From Mytilus edulis (lineage: Eukaryota; Mollusca; Bivalvia; Mytilida; Mytilidae): a DNA stretch of 64,000 nucleotides. Both the position numbers and the translations under genes were made by a program. The stretch is taken from NCBI RefSeq assembly GCF_963676685.1, contig NC_092356.1, positions 43,673,601-43,737,600 of the forward strand, given 5' to 3'. Of this stretch, positions 1-10,800 are shown in pieces. Each line of letters starts with the position of its first letter. The first letter of the stretch is position 1. The notes under the pieces are model-generated. The model made no database searches. It worked only from the letters and a program-made list of their open reading frames with translations, and was not told the DNA's origin.

Positions 1-343
1 ATTCATAAAATAACTTTTAAAATCAATATTTTTATTTAGAAAACCGTGTGTTGAACTTGAACTGGCTATGTCGAGGCGTTATATTTTTTAGTTGCTATCA
101 ATATTGACTTATATCTAAACGACAGCACATGCATTGTCTAATATTACCAAATATCTTATATTCTATCGTAGTTATCTTGTTATTGTTTAAAATATATAAC
201 AACCACGCGACAAAAAAATATATATGTTTTTCAGGAAATGCGCTATCATTTCATCTATACAAAAGGTGGATAGATAGCTCTGAAATAAACAAAAACACGG
301 GTTGATATTTTTATATGAACGATTCAACGACTGTCGTACAAGT
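1..343. other. Non-coding, no feature seen
   Basis: AT-rich sequence with no exon-like reading frame, tandem array or recognisable repeat that I can support. Confidence 0.4.
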
Positions 344-500
344 AAGGTTTAGCTAGCTATAAAACCAGGATCAATCCACCATTGTCTACATAAGAAACTA
401 TCTGTACCAAGTCAAGAATATGACTTGGGTTTTTTGATTTTTGCCATTTGATTAGGGACTTTCCGTTTTGAATTTTCCTCGGAGTTCAGTATTTATGTGT
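344..500 (-). repeat. Dispersed repeat family R2, reverse copy
   Basis: Reverse complement of a block also present at about 51310-51540 and 58790-58935. Shared landmarks, in order on this strand, are TAGCTAGCTATAAAACCAGG, a CCACCATTxTCTACATAAGAAA segment, and GCCATTTGATTAGGGACTTT. I recognise it as a common mussel interspersed repeat of unsettled class. It carries no coding capacity. Confidence 0.6.
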
Positions 501-617
501 TTTTTCTTTTTTTCAATACTGAGTCGACATTGAGTAAGGCTACCACTATGTACAGTTTAACTCTGCTATATGTTAATTTTTATCAGTCCAACGTTAGGAA
601 CCTCGTCATATGTTGTC

Positions 618-932
618 GAGTTAATGCGTCGATGACGAAGGACGAATTGAGTAAATGCGTCGATGACGAATAATGAATTGAGTAAATGCGTCGAGGAGGA
701 CAAAGAACGAATTGAGTTAATGCGTCGATGACGAATAACGAATTGAGTTAATGCGTCAATGACGAATAACGAATTGAGCTAATGCGTCGATGACGAATAA
801 CGAATTGCGTTAATGCGTCGATAACGAAGAAAAAAAATGAGCTAATGCATCGATGACGAAGAAAAAAATGAGTTAATGCGTCGATGACGAAGAATAAATT
901 GAGATAATGCGTCGATGACGAAGATCAAAATA
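618..932 (+). repeat. About 31-bp minisatellite, about 10 copies
   Basis: The core TAATGCGTCGATGACGAA recurs about every 31 bp (near 626, 657, 687, 721, 751, 782, 813, 846, 877 and 908). Later units drift in the A-rich spacer (ACGAATTGAG becoming AAAAAAATGAG). Each unit carries one or two CpGs, unusual for this AT-rich neighbourhood. No coding role is apparent. Confidence 0.85.
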
Positions 933-947
933 TATTAGTAGATATAA

Positions 948-1290
948 CACGATGTGGTATTAGTGCCAATGCGACAACCATCCATCCAAGTCATAATTTG
1001 TAAAAGCAAACCATTATAGCTCAAGGAACGGTCTTCAACACAGAGACTTGACTCACACCGAACAGCTAGCTATAAATGGCCCCAAATATGACTAGTATAA
1101 AATCATTCAACAGGAAAAACCAACGGTCTAATCTATATAACAAACGAGAAACAAGAAACACTTATGAAGCACATCAACAAACGTCAACTACTGAAGAATG
1201 CGTTCCTGATTTAGGACAGGTGCAAACCTATGCAGCTGGTTTAAAAGTTTTATCAGGTCAATCTTCATCATAACCTGACAAAAAATAGTA
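948..1290 (+). repeat. Dispersed repeat family R1, forward copy
   Basis: Starts at GATGTGGTATTAGTGCCAAT and runs through AAACCATTATAGCTCAAGG, the GCTATAAATGGCCCC block and a GATTTAGGACAGGTGCA tail. The same order of blocks recurs at least eleven more times in this window on both strands. I recognise it as an abundant mussel repeat often found in transcripts. A short open frame inside it is not a gene. Confidence 0.7.
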
Positions 1291-2110
1291 TAACATCACA
1301 ACACAGAAAGACACGCTATAGAATATCAATTGAAATAGCGTAACTCAACCAAAAGGCATATTAATAAAAAAAACAAGTAAACATACACTGCATAAATAAA
1401 ATTGATCTATGACACAATGTAAATATAAAATTGATATATAGGGAGAAGAGATGTAAAATTAAATTAGAAGGACAACTATGACCTTGGACTCGTTAAACAA
1501 AATAACGTACAAAGGTAAATGAAAATAATTTTGTTTTAAAGGGTATATTGAGTACGGGAATATTTGTTTACAAATAAATAATTGGTGTTCATAGTACTAA
1601 GACAATCTTAAGAAAAATGGGAATGATGACCTTCCTTTGAAAAAGCGTTTAGGTATCAGTTGTTTGCTGTTCTGTTGTATTGCCAGAATTTAGTGAGCAA
1701 CCCAAATAGATATAATTGGTTAATGTAACTGTGCAGTCATGTGACTTAGAGAATCTTAAAAAAACGGCAAATAAAGACCTTTCTTTGAAATGGCGTTCAT
1801 GTATCAGTTAAAACATAATAAATTTCAACACTATAGTAACTACAATTAAATGTTTAGGTCACTCTTACTGAGTCCTATGTATTATCGTGGTATTTAAGGT
1901 CGTAAGTGAGTTTTCAAGTTCTAGGATGTTTTGAAATTTTTGCTTCAGCACTTTTAATAAGATTAGTTATAAAGGGTGAACAGATTGTACAAATATTGTA
2001 AGATCGTCTAGTGCAGCTGACCTGGATACTTCTTGGAGCATTTTAACGAAACTAAAGAGGTCCAGTACATTTGTTAAATTATAATTTGGATTCTATAAAC
2101 AATTTTTGAA
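1291..2110. other. Non-coding, no feature seen
   Basis: No exon-like frame or structured repeat found. Short duplicated phrases (for example the GACCTTxCTTTGAAA phrase near 1628 and 1777) suggest an old tandem duplication of about 150 bp. Confidence 0.35.
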
Positions 2111-2129
2111 ATACTCTAGTATTCGTTGT

Positions 2130-2275
2130 AATATATTCGTTTGACGTGTTTGAGCTTTTGATTTTGCCATTTGATTACGGACTTTCCTTTTTGAATTTTC
2201 AACGGAGTTCAGTATTATTGTGATTTTACTTTTTAAACAGTAGGGTCTTTTCTCAGTGTTCAAAGAGAAGGTGTC
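2130..2275 (-). repeat. Dispersed repeat family R2, reverse partial copy
   Basis: Contains the R2 landmarks TTTTGCCATTTGATTACGGA and CGGAGTTCAGTATT seen at 440-500, in the same orientation. The distal end is missing. Confidence 0.55.
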
Positions 2276-2439
2276 CGAATACCATGACAAAGAACAAGTG
2301 TTGTTGTGATAGATATTGTAATGTTAGCTATTATTTAAACTAAAAATACTAACTGAAAAGTCTATACCTAAACTAGTCATGGCAGGTACTACAATTATTT
2401 GAAATTCTGACATAAAATCTCATCAAATATGCCAAGCTT

Positions 2440-3770
2440 ATATTTGTGTACGCTAGACGCGTGTTTCGTCTACACAAGGGTCGTTATACCAGCGTCACAC
2501 ATAAGCATATAACCCCGACGTACGCGTTCAACTTGTCAGTCATATCTGTATCGTGTGCACAACTAGCTTTAGGCATGTTTAGGGCGTACTAATAGTGTAG
2601 ATACGTCTTTACCGGGGTTTCAAGTAACTTATGTTGGCGATTGTCTAACGTCGATGAAATGCACGCTAAATAGGAGAAACGTTATTTGAGCGTATCTGAA
2701 ACGCGTCCCGGTCGTATATTGGACGATTATCCGTGCTTTCGGCGTGTCTGGGACATGCAATTATAGAGTATTTCATTGAACAAGTACACATTTTTATTTT
2801 GGAACCAGCTGAGGTCCACCACCAGGTGCGGGACATTTTCGCTGCATTGAAGACACATAGGTCGCCTTTGGTTGTTATCTGCTGTTTGGTCGGGTTGTTG
2901 TCTCTTTGACATATTTTCCATTATCATTCTCAATTTTATTGTGTGAAATGCTCCTGGAAACACATCGTCTTGTAAATTCACGGACATATGCCACTATATA
3001 AATGTCAGGACAAGTTCCGTTGAATGTCAGAATACATTTTGATACGCCATTGGTGCGTTTTATAAGTTCATGGAGCGCTGAAACAACGCCAGGCATATGT
3101 TACAAACACGGCCCGCGTACGTCCAATTTAAGCTCCGACGTACGCCGGGCTTGGTAAAAAATCATGTACACTGCCAATACGCTAGTAATTTTGGATGCAT
3201 TCAACCTGTCAATCAAAGCTGTATCGTGTGCACAACAAGCTTTAAGCGTGTATTGGGTGTACGCGTACCTAAGCGTTTATCAGGCGTTCAAGTAACTTAT
3301 GTTGGCGTATGCGTGGCGTTTGTCTAACGTAGATGGAATGCACGCTACGAAGGGAATAAAAGTCTTCAACTTGTCGATCATATCTTTATCGTGTGCATAA
3401 TGAACTTTAAGCATGTTTAGGGCGTACGAGAAGCGTACATAAGCGTTTATCAGGCGTTCAAGTGACGTATGTCGGCCTATGTCTAGCATTTTTTTTTAAC
3501 GTAGATGAAATGCACGCTACGATAGAAAAACGTCCCTTGCATTTGAGACGCTCTGGGACGATTATCAGTGTTTTCAGCGTGTCTGTGACGTAATTATGGG
3601 GTGTGTGTGCACGTGACAAACACGTCCTGCATACATCTAAATAAATGTCGAACGGTCTTGAGGCGTATACAACGTGTTCTAATCGTGTATCAAACTTATC
3701 TGTAGCGTTTTCAACGCGCTTGTAGTGTATGTATTACGTGCGTGTAGCAAACAGGTATACGCTTGACAAA
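2440..3770 (+). repeat. Degenerate CpG-rich tandem array
   Basis: Three diverged copies of a unit of roughly 200-270 bp. Landmarks are TCGTGTGCACAAC (near 2551, 3224 and 3390), CGTTCAAGTxACxTATGT, TAACGTxGATGxAATGCACG (near 2647, 3326 and 3498) and CGCGTCCCGGTCG or its relatives. About 340 bp of unrelated sequence separates the first copy from the others. CpG and TpG content is much higher than in the flanks. No coding function is visible. Confidence 0.65.
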
Positions 3771-3805
3771 CGCTAGAGCTAGATGAAAAACTGTATTCTG
3801 CTTAC

Positions 3806-4380
3806 AAAGGAGTAGGTCCGGTAAGGACCGATTTTGGCCTCAAATTTCAGGTTCATCTGACGAAAGATTTTGACCACTTTTTAAACACTTAAGTGTCTAT
3901 TTTATTTGAATTAATTAGTTTATGTGAAAGATTTTAACAGATTTAGTCATTAAAAACGATCCGATTCAAGCTCAAATATGAAAAATCTACCTAATATGCC
4001 GAAAAATGTCACTTTTCAGGTGGTTTTTGGTAAAAATGAAAGTGGCCGCATCCGTGTTCATCCTCAACCTTTATATATGTTATGTGTTATCATCAAATAC
4101 AACTTACATTTCAATGAACACGAATGCGGCCACTTTCGTTTTACACGAAAACCGTCTAAAATTTAACTAAAATGCTAGAATTATGAGGATTTCAGTAATT
4201 TAGCATAACTTAATGGTGCTAGTACCGGATATATGTGCATTGTATTGTCAAAAACAGCCCATATTTATGTAGCAGAAGCATTCTACTGTCCAATAAATAA
4301 CTAAAGGTTTACATTTTAACAATTTTGTAAAACTGCTATATTTTGGGGCCAAAAAGGGGTCTTACTGAACCTACTCCTTT
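3806..4380 (+). mobile_element. Fold-back MITE, copy 1
   Basis: The ends are inverted repeats of about 35 bp: AAAGGAGTAGGTCCGGTAAG at the left, and the complement of AAAGGAGTAGGTTCAGTAAG at the right. Inside lies a second inverted pair, GAAAGTGGCCGCATCCGTGT near 4038 and its complement near 4113-4137, around a loop of about 55 bp. A reverse-oriented copy sits at 15942-16490. No transposase frame is present, so it is non-autonomous. No clear target duplication is seen. Confidence 0.8.
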
Positions 4381-7080
4381 CCTGGAGTTATAGCGTTCAC
4401 CAAGCGTATATCTTTGCATATCGACGTACTTAAAACTTATGCAACGCGCGTTTATAATAAATGCCGGCATAAGCGACCCTCGAAAGAAACCAATTGGAGG
4501 GACGAATAGTGCATACGAAGTTAAAGAACATTACAAACCAAAAAATCAAATAAATATGTGTCTGATAAGGCTAATACCTATAATAAATTTCCGTATACCT
4601 AAAGTTCGAATAATTCTACATTTTATTAGCAGAACATTTACAGAACACATGAACATATTAATGACGACTTGCCTGGTGAAACCGTAGGTTTGACACGTCC
4701 GTCAGCAGTGGCATTATTCCAGCTAGTGACTGTGTTCGTAAAACTGTTAAAATATATCAGGCTTATAATTGTGTACGCCGGGTTCGCATTTCGTCAAAAA
4801 ACTCATCAGTGACGATCGAATCAATACAGTTAAAGGACTTTATCATATTCGAATTCGTCGAGTATTTCATAAAAACTTGTGCAAAAAAAGGCTAAAGCAA
4901 TCATGGGAATGGAAACTTTATAGCTCCAAATAATTCTACATTTTATAAACATAACATGTACAGGAAAATGAACATGTGATATTTCATGTCAACACAAATG
5001 TGGTGGTTAATTAGTGGGCTGGTGAAACACTCAAGTTAAAACTTCCACCATTAGTGTCATCGAACCAGTGCTTGTAAAAAAGGTGTATACTTTTGTATGA
5101 CAGATTGCATTAGTATTGTACCTGAATAATCAGATTATGGTGATATATGTGTTTAGTGCCGATCCAAAATGGCTCTCACAGGAGGACATAGTTTAACATA
5201 GGACCCTAAACGAAATACAAACAAAGATCTCCTTCTCTGAAACTGAATGACAAATTGAAATGATGATGATATCATGATTCTCTATAACAAAATGTTAACC
5301 TAAGCACTGTTGGGGCATATTGTTACTAGTATTTGTAATTTTAGTATAACAATAATATTTTTTTCTTTCTAAAGAATTGCCATTGTTACTAATAATCTTT
5401 GTTGATTTTCACTTTTTTCATAAGACTGATGGTTACGTATTATCCTATATGTGATCCTAGCACGAAAGAAGGTCAATAGGAACGTGTTTTATTTTTATCT
5501 TTTATACGAAAACTACTTATGCTTAATTTTGCCTATGTGCTTTTTAAAGGAGAAAAAAGACGAAACCAGTAGTTTTGCTTAGTCCAACTCTCAGAGTATA
5601 AATAAAATATTTTCAAGATATATAGAATCGGGTCAACAACGGCAAGGGTAATTCCTAAAAACAAGTGTTCTGCACCCTGATCTACATTTAACTTAATTAA
5701 AGTAACGTTACTATTTTCAAAGAATTACATTTGCCAACACATAATAACAAAAACTTGTTTGGTTCAGCTGTGATCAAAGTAATAATACACTTATTATCTC
5801 AATATTTCAAAAGTCTCTAATAGGCTTTATGTTTCGCTTACACTTGTTCATCCACTATATAAACCTAGAAATACTTGTACATGTAGTACAGTATATAATG
5901 AACTAACCGTAGATTTTACTCTCGTGTGACTTACGTATTTTTACATCTAATTCGTCCAACCGCTTTAAATACAAATTGCCCTGATTATCACCTTCCTTCG
6001 AATGTTACTTTAGTTTCTATTGTTACCGATTCACTGAGAACACCTGCACTGATTGCAAAATTTTCGTACTTGAAAGATTTTTTTACAAATCCCAAATGAT
6101 CAAACCTGGCGATTAAAAACAAAAGAACTAGAAAACATGCAACAGCTAGACAACAAACAACCAACATTAGACATTTCTGAAATATTGAAACATTTTACTC
6201 GTGTTTGTAAAGAGCATTTCAAGTAAAGAAATTGATTTGAAAAAAAAAAACACGTCGTAAAGAAAGAGGTTTAGAATTTTATTTTTGCTTTCATTGGTCT
6301 TCAAAAAAATATAAGATATGTATAATGTCATATTCCTCACAACTGTTACATATATCATTTAATTGCTTATTAAGATCTATTCAGAAGAAGAGTTGATAAT
6401 TTAATTTACTATTTGTCCCTTCGTTTTACTGGTAGCGATGTTTTTTCATATCACTCTACTCAGTACTGTGCTGTTAAAGGAAATTATCAGTCAATAAGAT
6501 CAAAGGAAAATTTCGTAAAATAGCGATAATGACACAAAGCGATGTGCAATCTAAACACAGAAAACAAAATGATCCGGCCGGCTATTCGAAGCCTGCAGTT
6601 TTTAGGGCAACTCAACTTGAACACTTCAATAGAACGGTGTTCCATGAACAAACTATATTGATTGCATCATAAACTATTGAACATAATATTACTTACAAAA
6701 CCTACCTTTATTTAGTTTTTGAGTGTACAAATATCGATTTCTCAAGATATATTTTGCTTTTAGAGCATTTTCTCATTTTTGAAGGAAATGTTAAGAAATG
6801 AAATTTTCGGGAAATATTGCTTTCCTATTTTTTTTTTAATTTGGATTTACTGTATCAAAAGTCATGTTATATATATGGTCAGAGATTATATGTCTCTGAT
6901 ATGGTGCATATGAACTTTCTGAATAATTATGTTATCGTAATAGAACCAGTAAATCAACTTGACAAATTTGTAATATAAACAAAAATTGATAATAACATTT
7001 TTTTTTATATAATTATAAGTAAGTTTAATTTGAGACCATTTTGTAAATATATGCAGTTGTTACTTAACGTTTTCTTACAC
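4381..7080. other. Long gene-free AT-rich stretch
   Basis: About 2.7 kb with only short spurious frames. I see no splice-flanked coding segment, RNA gene or recognisable repeat apart from A/T tracts. Confidence 0.45.
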
Positions 7081-7088
7081 CCCAGCAC

Positions 7089-7124
7089 CTGAGACTACTA
7101 TAACACATGTTATAGTAGTCTCAG
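7089..7124. repeat. Perfect palindrome, 17-bp arms
   Basis: CTGAGACTACTATAACA and its exact complement are separated by two bases (CA). A related but decayed version lies at 35399-35434, so this is probably the core or terminus of a dispersed element rather than a terminator. Confidence 0.7.
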
Positions 7125-7498
7125 CCAGCACATATGCATTTTTATATATTTTTTAAAACTTTATGATGACAACCCTATGAATTAATTATGATATTTATTA
7201 TTTAGTGATTATTAAAACCAAATTCAGTCATCTGTATATATAATTAATTGTTTCCTTATGTTTTTTAAAAGGTGTACATATATAGTTGCTAAAACCCCTT
7301 TTGGGTCGTGCTCCACAATTAATGGAGGAATACACAAGAAACTGCACTATTCGCAGCGCATTTTTTTTTTTTATCTATTGTTGGAAATGATCCTTTATTC
7401 CGAAGAATTCTTAATGATCCTTTATCATGCTTTTATGACGAAAAGTTAATCCGAAATGTGAAAAGTTGAATGATTCTTAACCGTGGGAAAATCATAAT

Positions 7499-7669
7499 TC
7501 ATTGGCCAATTAAAATAGATTTAACAAATAGATGCCGCCAAATGCTCTCGCGTGAGTTCGGAGAAATCGCGGGAATTGAAATCATTGATTTTGAAAACAA
7601 AGATCTTTGTCTGAAAAAATAAACAAACCATTTACATTTTATTTTGACAAAACTAGCACTTGTCCAATC
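7499..7669 (+). promoter_or_regulatory. RCC2 promoter / 5' UTR with E2F-like site
   Basis: Sequence immediately upstream of the RCC2 start codon. CGCGGGAA at 7568-7575 is the complement of TTCCCGCG, a good E2F-type site, which would suit a cell-cycle gene. No TATA box is obvious. The transcription start cannot be placed from sequence alone. Confidence 0.35.
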
Positions 7670-7840
7670 ATGCCACCAAAGAAAAGAGGTGCTGGAGAAA
7701 CAAATGGAGCGGGAAAGCGAAAGAAGAGGAAGAATAGTGATGATTTTGAGGAATTTGAAGATGAAGAAGTTGATAATTCTGCGACCGGCGATGCCGTAGT
7801 AGATCATAAAGACGGCGACACTACTGATTATTCTGATGTC
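7670..7840 (+). CDS. RCC2: RCC2 exon 1
   Basis: Starts at ATG and encodes 57 residues ending at phase 0 before a GTGAGT donor at 7841. The product is a disordered acidic/basic tail: KRKKRK at residues 17-22, then an Asp/Glu-rich stretch. An open frame continues about 40 nt into the intron, but the donor is strong and the next exon joins in frame. Confidence 0.85.
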
Positions 7841-10800
7841 GTGAGTTATGAGACGAAACACTACACCCTTTTCGATATATAACAAATCTTTAAAAATGTG
7901 TTGTTGATACAAGGATGTTAAAGTTCAAAAAGCCCTCCAAACGATAACGAGAAAAGGGGAAATGATTGGTTTATCTGAATACCAAAAAAAGCAAAACTAT
8001 GACTAATATATATTTTAGGCTAGAATGTTAATGAGGAATTATTTGTTCTACCTTGAAGTTTTTTTAACATATATAAACTGATTATTTGACTATATTTCAA
8101 ACAGAACAGTGATTTTCAAATTAAATGAGAGAAAAAAAAACTAGCTGGGGAACCGTAGCTCTTACATTGTAGGTCCTTATGTTATTTTTTGACTATTTGC
8201 GGACCATAGAAATTTCTGTAGCTCTATGGTCCGCAAAAAGTAAAAAAATAACATAAGGACCTAAGAGCTACAGTTCAGCAGCTAGAAAAAAACATGCCAT
8301 CGCTACAAATTTTGGAAGAGTCACTTTTACAGTTCTTGTGTTATACATGCAGGGTTTCCGTTGGTGTTCGCCATTTTCGCATTTTGAGAAAAAATAATAA
8401 TTGTGGCGATTAAAATTCATCATTGGGAAAGAAATATATATATAACAATTTAATTATATCAATCTTGTTTATTTAATTTGTTTTGGGTTTCTCAGACTTT
8501 ACCTGACATACCCCATCTTCCTATATCTATTTACCTGTCAATACTCAGAATTCACCTTGAACTTGTTAAGATTTTGACAGAAAATCAATAATCAACTGAT
8601 TGCATTTTATAGCATTAGGCAACAAAGGACTAATAAATAAAGGTGTTAATTGTATTGTTTGACAAAATGATATGGTTAAATGGCACCTGCACATATCACA
8701 TAAGGATTTATTAACCACTTTTGACGCACATGTTTGAAGCAAACTTTTGATATTTCCTCTCCTTTTATTAACAATGGTCCTGGAAGGAAAACTATTGCTA
8801 TGAATAAAAATGTTCAAATACAATAAAGTACTTCCTTTCAAGTCATGCATGGTAAAAGTTTACTTCTCCTTTGACAAGTTTATTGCATTTCTGAAAATTG
8901 TTTGCAGAACATGATTTAAAAAAAAAAAATGTGACAAAGATAACAACTTTGTACATTCCAAGTGTAACGGTATATTGACATGTATTTTTATTAAATTATC
9001 TTTATTTACCTAAAATTTCCAGTACTATTTACTGCTGAAGCAAAATCAATTCAACAAGCATCGGTACAATGATAAGAGACCAATGTCGATTGAATTTTCC
9101 AAGAACCCTTTACATCGTTATCCAGAAACAAAGTGTGTTATAACGTCCGTCAAATCTGAAATCGATGTTGTCATTTCCATTCTCAATTTTAAATTTTATT
9201 ATCATTGGGCATTTATTTGCACTCAAGATCATATGTAACATTATGCACATAGGATAAAAAAAAATGGACCCCGGCTATTGTTATCATGCTTATTGGTCGA
9301 TGTTCTTTATTAAATTTGAAAGCAAAAGTTATGATTTAAATTGGCCAGCTTTGTGCATTTCTGAAGCAAATATAACACTAAGTAACGACACAGAAAAGCG
9401 GCCAGATAATCTGAAACATTTGTTTATTTCAAATTCTCTCTAGGGGAGAGTAGAAAGCACCTATGTTTTAATAGAAATAATAGCATTTGATGGTGGAGCA
9501 ACAACTTCTCTCACCAAAATACAATATTTTATTACTTTTCTATCTGAAACGGTCCCAATACCAAATTATGGTCCATATGCAAGTGTGGTCAATTATGTCC
9601 AAGGGACAATTCCCCATTCATTTATTATATTTGATCCAATGTATATACAGGAACAGCATGTGGGTTTTCATTGTTGCTTGATCAAGTAACAAGTCACTCC
9701 TACTTTTTTTTCTTTTTCAGAAACTAGAAGGTTCAATGTTAAGTGGAGAAGTCTTGTTTTGTGGTGGAACCAACTGGGACTTGATAGGAAGAAATAAACT
9801 ACCAAAGAATGGTTAGTATTTTAACGTGTTGCCCTACAGTGCAGTTGTACCAACATAGGGATCACTTCTGTCAACTTGCTTATTGTCATACTTCGTTTAT
9901 TCTCAAATCTTTGAAAATGGCTTGATAGAGTACAAAGAATCTTGCACTAGAAATTAAATTGCATTGTTGAATCTGTTCAGTTGTCTCCAATGCCTTTCAT
10001 ACATGTACATGTATTGGAGGTTTGTAATTCAACGTTTACACACTAGAAATATACAAATATAACTTAGTTTTCAAAGCATTTCTATACCAATTTTGTTCTT
10101 ATAGCTTTAGAAACAAAAACTTTTGATAAATAGATAACTTTAAAATATCAAAATGTAAAAAGTATGTGGTTGGAAAGAAGTTTAACTTCAGGTACCTAGA
10201 CATTCACATATTTCTAAGATGAATAGAAATCTACATTGTAAGTAACGGTATTGATGATTAACGAGGTTTGGTACCAAAATCTGTTTATTTAGTATTACTA
10301 GTTTACATTTTGTATATGGACAATGTAGACACAGTCAATTATTTTATTTTTCTCCAGTACATGTACAAAATGTATATATATCAAGCGTTTTATCACATTT
10401 GATCTTTCAATTCAGCCTGAGGCAGTGACCCTACATTTGTAACTTTTGAATCAAGAATTTTATCAAATGTAATCTTAAATTTCAGCCAAAGGCGGTGGCC
10501 CTAACCTTTGGTGTCCACATAGGTTAGCCAAATTGGTAGGAGTCAAAATTAGAACTGTAGCTTCATCGACTGGTTGTTGTCATTGTGCTGTCATAACAAC
10601 AGATGGTAAAGTATTGACTTGGGGTAAGTGTTTTATCATGTACGGTAAAGTATTGACTTGGGGTAAGTGTTTTATCATACATGGTAAAGTATTGACTTGG
10701 GGTAAGTGTTTTATCATACATGGTAAAGTATTGACTTGAGGTAAGTGTTTAATCATACAAGGTAAAGTATTGGCTTGGGGTAAGTGTTTTATCATGTATG

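Noticed and set aside
7089..7124. Rho-independent terminator-like hairpin
   Set aside because: Eukaryotic context, and a related copy elsewhere indicates a dispersed repeat.
7499..7912. 137-codon minus-strand frame
   Set aside because: It is antisense to RCC2 exon 1 and its promoter, with no family resemblance; a shadow frame.
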